A stretch of 64,000 nucleotides of DNA from Priestia filamentosa (GCF_900177535.1 NZ_FXAJ01000006.1:62001-126000); one strand, 5' to 3'. Counted from the first letter of the stretch, positions 8,790 to 19,900 are shown. Numbers and translations: made by a program. The notes: generated by a model not told the origin, from the sequence alone.

Positions 8790-10346
8790 ATGAGTATTTT
8801 AACAGTAAAAGACCTAAGTCACGGGTTTGGTGACAGAGCAATTTTTGATAATGTTTCATTTCGTCTTTTAAAAGGTGAGCACATTGGTTTGGTCGGTGCA
8901 AACGGAGAAGGTAAATCAACTTTCATGAATATTATTACAGGTCAGCTTGAACCTGATGCAGGAAAAGTTGAGTGGGCTAAAAAAGTTCGCGTCGGCTATT
9001 TAGATCAACATACGGTTTTAAAGCGTGGATTAACAATCCGTGATGTATTAAAAAGCGCTTTTCAATATCTGTTCGACCTAGAATCTGAGATGAACGGAAT
9101 GTACGAAAAGATGGGTGATGTGACACCTGAAGAGCTAGAGAAAATGCTTGAAGAAGTAGGTGTCATTCAAGATACGTTAACAAACAATGATTTTTATGTA
9201 ATTGATGCAAAGGTAGAAGAAATTGCACGTGGATTAGGGTTAGAAGATATTGGGCTCGACCGCGATGTTCAAGATTTGAGCGGTGGACAACGTACAAAAG
9301 TTTTGTTAGCTAAACTTCTACTTGAAAAACCCGATATTCTACTACTTGATGAACCAACAAACTATCTTGATGAACAGCATATCGAATGGCTAAAACGCTA
9401 TTTACTGGATTATGAAAATGCATTTGTTCTCATCTCACACGACATTCCTTTCCTAAACAGCGTTGTTAACTTAATTTATCATATGGAAAATCAAGAACTT
9501 AATCGCTATGTTGGCGATTATAATCATTTTCTAGAAGTATATGAAGTAAAGAAACAGCAACTTCAAGCAGCTTATAAGAAACAACAACAAGAAATCTCTG
9601 ATTTAAAAGACTTTGTCGCTCGTAATAAAGCACGTGTTTCAACGCGTAATATGGCTATGTCTCGTCAGAAAAAACTTGATAAGATGGATGTTATTGAACT
9701 GGCTACTGAAAAACCAAAACCAGAGTTTCGCTTTAAAGAAGGATGTACAGCAAACAAGGTTATTTTTGAAACAAAAGATCTTGTCATTGGATATGATGAA
9801 CCCCTCTCAAAACCACTGAACCTTCGGATGGAACGAGGACAAAAAATTGCTTTATTTGGTGCTAATGGAATTGGAAAAACAACGCTTTTAAAAAGCATCC
9901 TAGGAGAAAACAAGCCTGTCTCAGGTGAAGTTGAGCGCGGAGATTACCTTGAAATTGGTTATTTTGAACAAGAAGTTAAAAACCCAACAAACCGTACTTG
10001 TATTGAAGAAATCTGGCAGGAGTTCCCTTCATTTACTCAATATGAAGTACGTGCAACGCTTGCAAAATGCGGGTTAACAACTAAACATATTGAAAGTAAA
10101 GTTGAAGTACTAAGTGGTGGAGAAAAAGCAAAAGTACGGCTATGTAAACTCATTAATCAAGAGACAAATGTACTTGTTCTAGATGAGCCAACAAACCATT
10201 TAGATGTTGAAGCAAAAGCTGAACTTAAACGTGCTATTAAAGACTACAAAGGAAGCGTTCTGCTTATTTGCCACGAACCTGAATTTTATGAAGACATTGT
10301 AACAGATAGCTGGAATTGTGAAAGCTGGACAACAAAAGTCTTTTAA
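8790..10346 (+). CDS. ykpA: ABC-F family ATPase YkpA
   Basis: 518 residues, nearly identical in motif order to B. subtilis YkpA. Two nucleotide-binding domains without membrane segments: Walker A GANGEGKST at 36-44, signature LSGGQRTK, Walker B LLLDEPTNYLDEQH; an interdomain linker rich in K/Q/R (about 240-300); then GANGIGKTT, LSGGEKAK and LVLDEPTNHLD. ABC-F proteins act on ribosomes rather than as transporters. YkpA belongs to the YbiT-like housekeeping branch, so antibiotic resistance is not implied. The gene is monocistronic, with a terminator right after its stop. Confidence 0.95.
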   Translation: MSILTVKDLSHGFGDRAIFDNVSFRLLKGEHIGLVGANGEGKSTFMNIITGQLEPDAGKVEWAKKVRVGYLDQHTVLKRGLTIRDVLKSAFQYLFDLESEMNGMYEKMGDVTPEELEKMLEEVGVIQDTLTNNDFYVIDAKVEEIARGLGLEDIGLDRDVQDLSGGQRTKVLLAKLLLEKPDILLLDEPTNYLDEQHIEWLKRYLLDYENAFVLISHDIPFLNSVVNLIYHMENQELNRYVGDYNHFLEVYEVKKQQLQAAYKKQQQEISDLKDFVARNKARVSTRNMAMSRQKKLDKMDVIELATEKPKPEFRFKEGCTANKVIFETKDLVIGYDEPLSKPLNLRMERGQKIALFGANGIGKTTLLKSILGENKPVSGEVERGDYLEIGYFEQEVKNPTNRTCIEEIWQEFPSFTQYEVRATLAKCGLTTKHIESKVEVLSGGEKAKVRLCKLINQETNVLVLDEPTNHLDVEAKAELKRAIKDYKGSVLLICHEPEFYEDIVTDSWNCESWTTKVF

Positions 10347-10380
10347 GATGGTATGCCAAGAAGGCATATCATCTTTTTTT
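10345..10380 (+). terminator. terminator after ykpA
   Basis: AAGATGGTATGCC paired with GGCATATCATCTT (13 bp, one G-U wobble) followed by seven T. It begins at the ykpA stop codon. Confidence 0.85.
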
Positions 10381-10486
10381 GCAAAAACAATTTTAATATT
10401 ATTTAATTATTTGTGTTTTTTCAAAGGAAAATGTCTCCTTTTGTCGAATAGTAATATAGAAGTTTACTATATTAGGAGGACAACAC

Positions 10487-11275
10487 GTGAAAAAATCACC
10501 TTTTATTCTTTCCCTTATTCTTAGTGCAAGCTTTATTCCTTTTGGAGCTGTTAATGCTCACGAGGAAACGAAAACAGCACCTCAGTACATAGGAGACAAG
10601 CTTCCACAGCATCACGAATTCACAAACTTAACAGAACACTCGAAAACTGAAAAAACAGTTAATGCAAATGTTTTAGATAAAAATGGACAAATAATTGATC
10701 AAAAAGTATTTGAGAAAACAGCTGATTCGACAAATTCATCTTCAACAACTGATCAAGGTACACAAAAAGTAACAGTTTTTGCTGTTGCTGATGAAGAATA
10801 TAGAGCTGCATATCCTGACTGGCAGAGCCGTCTTCAATCTATTGTGGAAAAAGCGGATGATGCATTTAACCGAGATCATAATATTGATTTTGAAGTAAAA
10901 GGATTAGGAGAATGGGGGTCTTCAGGACAAAACAGTGAACAAATTCTTGCAGACCTTTCAAAAGACTGGGATGGTCAAGGATACGATTTTGTTGTTGGAT
11001 TTACTCGTGATGCTAATTTTGATGCAGGTGGAATTGGTTATGTTTATAACTCTGAACCCTTTGGAAGTGCGATAAGCGTGAATTTAGACCAAGGAACAGC
11101 TAATACAGCAAAAGCTGCTCAACATGAAATTTCGCATAACTTTGGACTTGGTCATGATCCACAAGGAAGCGGGATCAGATGTATTATGAACTATGACTAT
11201 GCTTATTCTGTAGACTATTGGGATTCTGAACATAACGAAACGATAGAAAAAAATAAAATTTGGTACGGAAACTAA
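10487..11275 (+). CDS. secreted zinc metalloprotease of the metzincin clan
   Basis: 262 residues from a GTG start behind AGGAGGA. A Sec signal peptide is evident (KK, hydrophobic core, cleavage near VNA-HE at about residue 25). A propeptide-like region to about residue 90 precedes the catalytic domain. The zinc motif HEISHNFGLGHD fits HExxHxxGxxHD, and the following CIMNY supplies the metzincin Met-turn. Two Cys suggest a disulfide. It may resemble the Bacillus M84 (MpriBi-like) peptidases, but that is a recollection. It should be exported and autoprocessed; no dedicated regulator or inhibitor lies nearby. Confidence 0.85.
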   Translation: MKKSPFILSLILSASFIPFGAVNAHEETKTAPQYIGDKLPQHHEFTNLTEHSKTEKTVNANVLDKNGQIIDQKVFEKTADSTNSSSTTDQGTQKVTVFAVADEEYRAAYPDWQSRLQSIVEKADDAFNRDHNIDFEVKGLGEWGSSGQNSEQILADLSKDWDGQGYDFVVGFTRDANFDAGGIGYVYNSEPFGSAISVNLDQGTANTAKAAQHEISHNFGLGHDPQGSGIRCIMNYDYAYSVDYWDSEHNETIEKNKIWYGN

Positions 11276-11280
11276 ACAAG

Positions 11281-11312
11281 AAAGCTTCTCCTAAAAAAAG
11301 AGAAGCTTTTTT
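11281..11312. terminator. bidirectional terminator between metzincin and deacetylase genes
   Basis: AAAGCTTCTC / GAGAAGCTTT, 10-bp perfect stem with a 9-base loop, T6 on the plus side. The convergent genes end at 11275 and 11317, so it can serve both. Confidence 0.8.
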
Positions 11313-11316
11313 AATG

Positions 11317-12054
11317 TTAAAAGGATGGAATTTTATCATGACCTGTTTGTTGTAAAAGCTGAGAAACGGTTACAAACTTATATCCCTGCTTTTGAAGATG
11401 AGAAAGAATAATAGGCAACGCCTTTATTGTTTGAGTTCGATTTCCTCCTGCATCATGGAAAAGGACTACATCACCTGGCCTTACACCTGAAAGTACATTT
11501 TTAACAATTTTATCGACGCCAGGCTGCTGCCAATCTTTAGAATCTTGATGCCACGACCACAAAACGACTCGATATCCTTCGTCAACTGCTGCATCAACTA
11601 CAGCGTCATTATATAATCCACCAACAGGTCTAAAAAAAGTAGGACGCTGGTTTGTGATACTTGTAATTGTTTGATGAGCCTTTTGTATTTCTTCCTGCAC
11701 TTCTTTGCTGCTCATTCCGCTTAAGCTATGATGTGTAAAAGTATGATTCTCAACCTCATGGCCTGCTCCAACTTCTCTTCGGACAATACTTTTATAATTT
11801 TCCGCTCTTGAACCGACTACAAAAAAGGTTGCTTTTGCATTATATTCTTCAAGAATAGAAAGGATTTCAGGGGTGTACACAGCATGAGGACCATCATCAA
11901 ACGTAATAGCTACAATTTTTTTACGCGTTGGGATGTCCCAAATTACGTTACCTGTTTGTTCAAACTCTTTCCTTCCCTTTGCTGCATTGCTTTCGGTTGG
12001 TTGTAATATTGATAAAAGGAAAATGCAGACTATATACATCAGTAATGTTCTCAT
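11317..12054 (-). CDS. secreted polysaccharide deacetylase (NodB domain)
   Basis: 245 residues. The start at 12054 (MRTLLMYIV) is preferred because AGGGGTG stands 7 bases before it; an upstream ATG at 12078 has no ribosome site. Signal peptide residues 1 to about 24 (cleavage near SNA-AK). NodB motifs: TFDDGPH (motif 1, catalytic Asp and metal Asp), HTFTHHSL (metal His pair), RPVGGLYND (motif 3), WSWHQDSKDW and DVVLFHDAGG. Such enzymes remove N-acetyl groups from peptidoglycan or chitooligosaccharides outside the cell. The exact substrate is unknown. Confidence 0.9.
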   Translation of the reverse strand: MRTLLMYIVCIFLLSILQPTESNAAKGRKEFEQTGNVIWDIPTRKKIVAITFDDGPHAVYTPEILSILEEYNAKATFFVVGSRAENYKSIVRREVGAGHEVENHTFTHHSLSGMSSKEVQEEIQKAHQTITSITNQRPTFFRPVGGLYNDAVVDAAVDEGYRVVLWSWHQDSKDWQQPGVDKIVKNVLSGVRPGDVVLFHDAGGNRTQTIKALPIILSHLQKQGYKFVTVSQLLQQTGHDKIPSF

Positions 12055-12239
12055 ACGATACACCCCTATATTCGTCATAATGATGTAGTATTTGCTGTTT
12101 TCTTTTTTTCTATACGAAGCTCATTACTGTACATCAGCATCATCTCCAAAAAAACAACAAAAAGATATTTCCCCGAAAATATTGTCTTCTATTGTAGAAA
12201 ATGAGCAAAGAGCAGGAACCTTTTCCTGCTCTTTGCTTT

Positions 12240-14387
12240 TTAATTTAATAGAGGAGAATGAATTGGTGTAATCGTTACGGTTCCTAATTTAAAACCTGGA
12301 ATCCGGCATATAGGATCAAGCTCTTCGGGGATGAGCATATTCACATTTTGGTCTTCCCCCCAATGAAAAGGTACAAACACCGTATCTTGGCGGATAGCTG
12401 TTGAAAATTTACTTCTTACAACAATTTCTCCACGTTCAGACCTCACTTTAACAAGCGTTTGATCTTCAACTCCATATTGGGCTGCTGTGGAAGGGTGAAT
12501 TTCAATAAAAGACTCGAAATTCCGCGCTTCTAAAGCTGAGGTTTTTCTTGTTTGCACACCTGTAAGATAGTGGGACATAATTCTTCCTGTTGTTAAATAA
12601 AGAGGAAACTGTTCTGTTACTACTTCTTTTCTACTTTCATTACGCCCGATAACTTTCATAACAGCTTTCTCGTCACTATTCATGAATTTCTTTTCAAATA
12701 ATCGAGCTGTCCCTTCGTGCTCCTCTGATGGACAGGGCCAAAGAATCCCTTTTTTACTCTTTATTCGATTATATGTGATACCATAGTAATCAGCACTCCC
12801 CCCCTTGCTTGCAAGACGAAGTTCATCAAAAATCTCCTCAACATCAGAAAATGCAAAGTACTGTTCTTTTCCAAGCTCCCTCGCTATTCCACGTAGGATA
12901 GCCCAGTCATTCTTAGCTTCTCCTGGAGCTGGACGAGCACCTTCACGAAGCATAACACGCCCTTCGAGATTTGTGAGCGTTCCTTTGTTTTCAAGATATG
13001 AGGTACAGGGTAAAATCACATCTGCAAGCTGAGCGGTTTCAGATACAAACATATCAACAGCAACTAAAAATTCTAAACTTTCGATGGCTTTTTTCACATA
13101 GTTGGCATTTGGATTAGAAACAATAGGATTTGACCCCATAAGAAGCATTCCTTTTATTTCACCCTCATGAATTTTCCCCATCATCTCGTAAGCAGAGACC
13201 CCTTTATTAGGAATCTCGCTTTCCTCTACTCCCCAAATGTTAGCAATGTATTTTCGATGTTCCTTATTTTCAATTGACCGATACCCAGGAAGCTGATCTG
13301 CCTTTTGACCATGCTCCCTCCCGCCTTGACCATTTCCTTGCCCTGTAATTGCTCCGTACCCTGCTCCCTTCTTTCCGAAATTCCCTGTTGCTAATAATAG
13401 ATTCAAAAATCCTCTTACAGCATCATGGCCATCAATTTGCTGCTCAACACCACGCGCTGTGAAAAGCATGCTTGCATTTGCTTCTCCAAATTTTCTTCCA
13501 GCTTTTCTAATGAGGGAAAGATCAATTCCTGTTTCTTCTGCAATGTGATCTAAACTTAAACTTTCCACATACTCTTTGACTTCTTGCCACCCTTTTACAC
13601 GATCATTAATGAACGCTTCATCAATGAAATCCTCTTCAATGAGAACTTTTAAGAGCCCGTTTGCTAATAGAGCATCTTTTCCTGGTTTTATCTTCAAATG
13701 AAGCTGAGCTGTCTCTGTTGTAGCTGTACTGCGGGGATCAATTGCAATAATGTACGCTCCATTTTCTTTTGCTTCCTCGAAATATGGCATAATTGTTGGC
13801 TGACATTCTGCAATATTTGTGCCAACTAATATAATACATTCTGCTTCTTTAATTTCAGATATTTCATTCGTAAACCCACGGTCAATACCTAAAGCTTCCT
13901 TAGCAGCAGAAGCAGCAGCTGCCATACAAAAGCGACCATTATAATCAATATATTTTGTTTGAAGAGCAATACGAGCAAACTTGCCTAGCAAATAAGAAGT
14001 CTCGTTTGTTAGAGAGCCTCCTCCGTACGCAGAAAGTGAGTCTTTTCCATACTTTTCTTTTAAGTTACGAAATTTTTCACCAATATACGTAAATGCTTGG
14101 TTCCATGAAATCTTAACAAACTCTCCTCCAACTTTTAAAAGGGGTGATGTTACACGCTCGCTATGAAGAGCATGCTGATGGGCATTCATACCTTTAATAC
14201 ATATTCTTCCATGTGAAGTTGGGTTATCTTGAGCAATTGTCATATGCTTTGTTCTTGTTACGATAGATTGCTCAACAAGCTGCATCTTGCACTGCATGCT
14301 ACAATATGGACACTGTGCATCATATACTCTTTCTGACTGTACTTTTTCTTGCTTTTCCCGAAAGTACTTCAGCAACATTTCCGTCAT
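12240..14387 (-). CDS. nasC: assimilatory nitrate reductase catalytic subunit NasC
   Basis: 715 residues, the length of B. subtilis NasC (about 710). The N-terminus has a [4Fe-4S] motif with Cys26, Cys29, Cys33 and Cys63 (CPYCSMQC ... GRICIKG), followed by the molybdopterin oxidoreductase domain (NETSYLLGKFAR, ECQPTIMPYF, IDPRSTATTE, GQGNGQGGREHG) and a C-terminal molydopterin dinucleotide-binding domain (TGRIMSHYLTGVQTRKT, VFVPFHWG). There is no signal peptide, so it is cytoplasmic and assimilatory. It follows nasB by 25 bases and surely shares its transcript. NasB supplies electrons from NADH. The nitrite reductase genes nasDEF that follow in B. subtilis are not next to it here. Confidence 0.95.
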   Translation of the reverse strand: MTEMLLKYFREKQEKVQSERVYDAQCPYCSMQCKMQLVEQSIVTRTKHMTIAQDNPTSHGRICIKGMNAHQHALHSERVTSPLLKVGGEFVKISWNQAFTYIGEKFRNLKEKYGKDSLSAYGGGSLTNETSYLLGKFARIALQTKYIDYNGRFCMAAAASAAKEALGIDRGFTNEISEIKEAECIILVGTNIAECQPTIMPYFEEAKENGAYIIAIDPRSTATTETAQLHLKIKPGKDALLANGLLKVLIEEDFIDEAFINDRVKGWQEVKEYVESLSLDHIAEETGIDLSLIRKAGRKFGEANASMLFTARGVEQQIDGHDAVRGFLNLLLATGNFGKKGAGYGAITGQGNGQGGREHGQKADQLPGYRSIENKEHRKYIANIWGVEESEIPNKGVSAYEMMGKIHEGEIKGMLLMGSNPIVSNPNANYVKKAIESLEFLVAVDMFVSETAQLADVILPCTSYLENKGTLTNLEGRVMLREGARPAPGEAKNDWAILRGIARELGKEQYFAFSDVEEIFDELRLASKGGSADYYGITYNRIKSKKGILWPCPSEEHEGTARLFEKKFMNSDEKAVMKVIGRNESRKEVVTEQFPLYLTTGRIMSHYLTGVQTRKTSALEARNFESFIEIHPSTAAQYGVEDQTLVKVRSERGEIVVRSKFSTAIRQDTVFVPFHWGEDQNVNMLIPEELDPICRIPGFKLGTVTITPIHSPLLN

Positions 14388-14412
14388 ATTCTAACCTCAC
14401 TTTTTCCTTTGT

Positions 14413-16731
14413 TTATTGCTGTAAACTACTAGCTTTTCTGCTTTGGTCTTGGTGAAGTCTCTCACATAATAAATCTTTAAAGTTCTGTTCGAACAATACT
14501 TCTCGTATATGGACATCGGTTAATCTCTGCACCCATACTCCGAATTCCTCTAGATAGCTTGCCGTTTCCCGGTAGTATTGAATAAGTGCTTTCATCATTT
14601 CAACACTTTCCTTATAATCTTTTGCAATAAAAAGTAAGTGTGATAAAGATTCATTTGGTATTTTAATATACGTTTCAAAGCCTCTTTCTTCCCCAATAAT
14701 AAGAATGTCTTGGCCACTTAGCTGATGTTCTTCATGAACACATGAAGAAAGTCCAATAGCAAGACGATTTGGCATTGTTAATCGTTCAAATGCTTGATCT
14801 AACTTATATGAAAGAGGAAAAATAGATTTTTGTTCGCACTCACACTCATTCCTATATGAAGCTCTTTTAATTGTAACCATCGTTTGGTCTTGCGCTAAGA
14901 TTGGTAGATGGAGAGAAGTTGAAATTTCTCGAATATTCTCTCTTTTTATGCCATGCAATTCAATACGCTGTTCATGAGAGAAAGAAATGTCTGAGACATT
15001 ATACTTTTTAGCTACATCTAAGACATGTTGAAGATCGTCAATGTTTGCTAATCCTCCATAAAATTGAGGAGTAAGTGAATATGTGCCATCTTTTTGCAAC
15101 TGTGGATACCCCGATTCGCTCTTTTGTTGTTGCAACTCTGGATACATAATTTTTAAATAGTACTGCAATGCTTTTTGACATTTTAAACATCCTTTTTTAT
15201 TACTCCATTTCAATTCTTGAACTATGCTTTCAAATGAAGTCAGTCTATGCTCTTGTATTTGTTGAATCACTTCATCTTCCGTTAGCATCGTGCATTGACA
15301 CATTGATTGCTTTACAACAAATTCTTCAAAATCATCACTTTTAATATAAGAGAACAGTTCTGTCAGAAGCGGTTTACAGCCCCCGCACGAGCTTGAAGCT
15401 TTTGTACAACTTTTCACTTCATCTATCGTTTGAAGATCTTTTTCTGTTACAGCTTCAATAATGGCTCCTTTTGTCACGTTATTGCAATGACAAATCGTTT
15501 CTTCTTGAGTCATTGAACAAACTGCTGAATTTTCCCCGTCGCTTTGAAGCAAACTTAGTTTATCAATTTCTGAAACATCTTGCTTTTTAATCATCATTTC
15601 TAATAATCCTGGTCCTTCTTTTGTACTCCCAAATAACACAGCTCCCACTAAAATATCGTTTTTAAATACTAATTTCTTATAGATAGATTTAGTTTCATCT
15701 AGCACACATACAGCTTGCGTTCCGTTAGCGTCCTCAAAATCCCCGACAGAAAATAAATCTACTCCGGATATTTTTAATTGGGTAGATAAAATGGTTCCTT
15801 GATATCCATTTTCCCCTTGCTGACAAATATGATCTGCGAGCACTCGTCCTTGTTCATAAAGAGGTTTTACAAGTCCATAAACAACCCCATTGTGTTCACA
15901 GCACTCTCCTAGAGCATAAATATCACAGTCTTCTGTTTGTAGATAATCATTTACAACAATTCCTCGATTCACTGTAAGTCCGCTCTCTCTTGCTACCTCA
16001 ACATTTGGTTTTACTCCTGCAGCCATAACCACCAAGTCTGCTTCAACTTTGCTTCCATCTGTGAAATGTATCTCTTCAGCTCGTTGATTACCAACAATTT
16101 CAGCTGTGTTTTTCCCTAAAAGAAAATTCATTCCTTGCCGCTCAAGCTCCTTTTTCAACATCTTAGCAGCAACCATATCAAGCTGTCGGTTCATCAGAGC
16201 ATCTGCAAGATGAACAACATCAACTTTCATTCCTAAATTCATTAACCCCCTTGCAGCTTCCAATCCAAGTAGCCCACCTCCAATAACAACAGCTTTCTTA
16301 TACTGCTCAGAGGCTTTTATCATTTCTTCGCAATCTTTAATTGTACGGAAAGTTTTTACTCCTTCCATATCAGCCCCCGGAATAGGAAGAATAAAAGGTG
16401 ATGAACCTGTAGCAATAATTAATTTATTGTAGGCAACAGTCCGGCCTTGGTCTGTAAAAATTGTTTTTTCATTTCTATTAATCTGTGTAACAGTCTCTCC
16501 AGTAAAAAGCGTAATCCTATTCTCTTCATACCAAGAGCGCTGATGAAGCATAATGTCTTGAATTGATGTATCCCCTTGAAGAACTGTCGAAAGCAAAATA
16601 CGATTGTAGTTTGTATACGGTTCAGCCCCAAAAACAGTAATATCAAATGAATTACTTCGCTTCAGAATTTCTTCAATACATCTAATTCCAGCCATTCCGT
16701 TCCCAATCAACACCAACTTTTCCCTTTGCAT
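14413..16731 (-). CDS. nasB: assimilatory nitrate reductase electron transfer subunit NasB
   Basis: 772 residues, as in B. subtilis NasB (771). N-terminal FAD/NAD(P) pyridine-disulfide oxidoreductase (IGNGMAGIRCIE at 8-19, VVIGGGLLGLEAARGL near 147), two consecutive BFD-like [2Fe-2S] domains (CHCNNVTKGAI with SCTKASSSCGGC near 405-450; CQCTML with GCLKCQ near 475-515), and a C-terminal half resembling the ferredoxin-like half of nitrite/sulfite reductases (YGGLANIDDL). It passes electrons from NADH to NasC. The start ATG follows TGGAGGG. A perfect TnrA box 69 bases upstream points to induction under nitrogen limitation. Confidence 0.95.
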   Translation of the reverse strand: MQREKLVLIGNGMAGIRCIEEILKRSNSFDITVFGAEPYTNYNRILLSTVLQGDTSIQDIMLHQRSWYEENRITLFTGETVTQINRNEKTIFTDQGRTVAYNKLIIATGSSPFILPIPGADMEGVKTFRTIKDCEEMIKASEQYKKAVVIGGGLLGLEAARGLMNLGMKVDVVHLADALMNRQLDMVAAKMLKKELERQGMNFLLGKNTAEIVGNQRAEEIHFTDGSKVEADLVVMAAGVKPNVEVARESGLTVNRGIVVNDYLQTEDCDIYALGECCEHNGVVYGLVKPLYEQGRVLADHICQQGENGYQGTILSTQLKISGVDLFSVGDFEDANGTQAVCVLDETKSIYKKLVFKNDILVGAVLFGSTKEGPGLLEMMIKKQDVSEIDKLSLLQSDGENSAVCSMTQEETICHCNNVTKGAIIEAVTEKDLQTIDEVKSCTKASSSCGGCKPLLTELFSYIKSDDFEEFVVKQSMCQCTMLTEDEVIQQIQEHRLTSFESIVQELKWSNKKGCLKCQKALQYYLKIMYPELQQQKSESGYPQLQKDGTYSLTPQFYGGLANIDDLQHVLDVAKKYNVSDISFSHEQRIELHGIKRENIREISTSLHLPILAQDQTMVTIKRASYRNECECEQKSIFPLSYKLDQAFERLTMPNRLAIGLSSCVHEEHQLSGQDILIIGEERGFETYIKIPNESLSHLLFIAKDYKESVEMMKALIQYYRETASYLEEFGVWVQRLTDVHIREVLFEQNFKDLLCERLHQDQSRKASSLQQ

Positions 16732-16799
16732 CTTTTACCCTCCAGCCTAAACGATTTATTTTTTATTATTTCATATGTGCTTAAAAATTGGATAAATGA

Positions 16800-16816
16800 T
16801 GTTAAATATTCTCACA
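16800..16816. promoter_or_regulatory. TnrA/GlnR box upstream of nasBC
   Basis: TGTTAAATATTCTCACA fits the TnrA consensus TGTNANAWWWTMTNACA at every defined position. It lies 69-85 bases before the nasB start, right for activation of a minus-strand promoter. The plus-strand gene at 16940 is also within reach (124 bases), so divergent control is possible but not shown. Confidence 0.85.
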
Positions 16817-16939
16817 TGTTCTGATAAAATTCCTTTAACTTACTTTTATTTTCATTTATCGGATAAAAAGGAAACTAATTAAATAACTGCTTCGTCTATA
16901 TACGTAGAAAATTTATTTTATGTTAAAGGAGGGAACCGT

Positions 16940-19900
16940 ATGGAGAAGTTGTCAGCTCAACAAAGAGAGAAAATCTTTGAGGAAGAACTATATACCTTAG
17001 AAACTAAAAGCTATATTACATCTGCACAACATGATGCAGTTCTTGCTTCTTACAGGCGCTATCAAGATGATGAAAAAACTAAACAGGTTATGAAAATAAA
17101 AACCACTTCACACATAGAAGAAAAAGAACCAGAAAAAGAAGAACCTATTGTAAAGACCAAAGAACCGAAAACACCTGAGCAAATTCGTGAGCGTAATATT
17201 ACAGCAGTTCTTGTAACAGGTGTTATTCTCTTACTGTTTGGTGGACTTATTCTTGCTACGAGCAGTTGGGGAAGTTTGGGGGATGGCGCAAAGGTCTTCT
17301 TTATAAGCTTGATTGCTGTTGTATTTTTTGCCATGAGTGTTTTATCTTATAAACTAAAAATCTCGCAAACTGCTTTCGCTTTTCTAACTCTTGCTAGCTT
17401 GTTTATTCCAATAACCATTCTCTCAGCCTCTTATTATGAACTATTTGGTTCTTACTTTTCGCTATATGGAGAAGGACGTTGGTTTTTAGGAGTACTATCA
17501 GGACTAGTACTTTTCTTTTTATACAAGAGAATCGCAGAACGCTTTCAGTCTAAATTATTTACTGTCTTATCTCTTATTATGTTTACAATGTCTATTATTA
17601 CAGGGCTAGTTTATGTCACACCAAATGCTGAAAGTTTCTTTGTTGCTCTCGTTCTAGTCAACATTCTACTAACTGTTATGAGTGAAAAAATTAAAGAAAG
17701 AAAATCATTTGCTGTTTTTAAAGAAAATGCGAACTCTTTTCTTAAAATAAAAATTACAGCAGAAGCATTTGTTATTCTTTGTCTCTATCATCATTCTGCT
17801 TTATATGCAACTGCTCTTTTACTTCTTTCTATTCTCTTTCTGATGATGTTTTTAAAAGGTTGGCATTTTCTATATCAAATTGGATTTAGCTTATCTTTTG
17901 TTTGGGGATATGTTTTATTCGTAGACACAACAATCCTTACTGAAATTAATTCTATCGCTATTTCTATGCTACCGTTATTTTTTATTGTTCTTTACATGTT
18001 TTTAAAGAGAAACGCCGTTTTAGCTCGTAACTTTCAATACTCATTCATTGGATTAACGCTTTCCGCTTTGTTTTACATTCATATTAGTGAATTTTCTTTA
18101 CAGCCAAGTGTTGAATATTTATGTTCACTTGCTTTGCTTACTTTACAGCAGTTTTTTGTCACACTTTATATGAAAAACAATCTGTTTTCTATTTCAACTT
18201 TAACACTCTTTGTTTTCTTTATCTTTAGAAGTACAGAAGGCTTAGATTTATCACCTTTAATGAAAGATTGGATAACTTTTTGCATTGCTGCTGCTCTTTA
18301 CATCTTCTGCTTTTTATATAGTAAAAAGCAGTGGGAAGTATTTCAGCTTGGCGGGGTAATCGTTCCAATATTAACAGGACTTTTTGTATTATCTGATATG
18401 CTTGCAAGACTAGAGTGGGAGAGTCTTGTTGTTGCATTTATGTTGTTAACTCTGATCTTTTTCTTAACTTTCAAGAAAGAAAAGAATCCATCTCTCAGTC
18501 TATATGGAGTTCCAATTAGCCTTTTGCTTTCTCTCCTTTGCTTTCTAGGTATTGTGAACACAGAGACATATATGGAAAGTGTAGGAACAAGTGGACATTT
18601 TGCACTTTGTGCACTTGTGATGGTGGGCATGGCTTTTATAATAAAGCAAGTAAATCTTAGTTCTTTTTTTAGACCATTCTTCATTGTTGCTCATAGCTCA
18701 TATGCTATAGCTCTTTTTACTCTTTTATATGAATGGTTTATATTACAGGATAGTACACCAATTTTAATTTTCCTAGGTGGTACTCTTCTTTATACGCTTA
18801 CACTGCGAACATTCAAATCTCGCTATTTATGGCTTCCATTAGCAATTTCAAGTTTGTTCACTTATCTATCTCTGCTAAATATCTTTCAGTGGCAAACAGC
18901 TCAGCCATATGCAAGTTTTCTTCTAACAGGTGGCGTACTATTTTTAGCTCTTTCCTATACGGTAAAAAAATATAGCACGTACGGTCACTTTATTCTTTTT
19001 TGGATGAGTCATTGTGTAACATCTTTTAGTCTATTTTTCACAATACTTTTTGATGCGCTCACGACAATAGACAGCTATCTATATACACTACCAGTCCTAT
19101 GTTACGCCGTTAGTGCTTTCTACAGTGAAAAACTGTGGCAAAAATATTTATTCACATTTTTTAGCCTTTCAACTGTTTGCATAAGCTTGCTATCTGTTGT
19201 TGAAAAAATTAATAATCTAAATCTCTACTATGCGCATGGATTTTCATTAACAGCCCTTCTAGCAGCTTTGCTATGGTTAAAAACAAAAGGGGTTTGGAAA
19301 ACGATTTTTGAGCATTATTGTCTTGGTATTTTAACATTGTCTATTCTAGTTTATTTAGGAGAAACAGCTGGAATTGTTGATTTTAAAAACTTTCTTGTTG
19401 TTGTTTCGCTTATTTGCTTTATGATTTATCTGTTGAACAAAAGACATTTATATATACAAATCATTTTTCCTCTATTTTGTGGGACCATATTTTATATGAG
19501 ATTTATCTTCTCATCAATAGCAATAGTAAGTGTGACTGTAAGCCTTTTGCTTATCTTGCTTATGCTATTTTTCAATTATCGTTGGAAAGAAGAAGAGAAG
19601 ATATCGATGCGAGTTCTTCCTTATCAGATGTTTGGATTTCTTTATATTATTGTCTTAAATGTAAGGGTATTTTCAAATCCTGAAAATTTTTGGGTTCAGT
19701 TTCTAGCAAGTATCTTTGTTCCTTTATACATTTTTGCTTTATCGATACAATATAAGTTAACAAAGATTGAAAAAGGGTACAGAGCGCTCATTATTGCTAC
19801 AGCTTTCTATCCATACAGCGTTGTTTTACATCACATCGATATACCAACGCTTATTGAGCTTGAAGTATATGCTGTCCCAATTATTGTTATTTGGACATTT

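Noticed and set aside
8790-10346. ABC-F protein as an antibiotic resistance gene
   Set aside because: It matches the housekeeping YkpA/YbiT branch rather than Vml, Msr or Lsa types, and no attenuator peptide precedes it.
13320-13345. Gly/Gln-rich stretch in the nitrate reductase as a possible repeat or frameshift
   Set aside because: The GQGNGQGGREHG segment is a normal part of the molybdopterin oxidoreductase cofactor loop.
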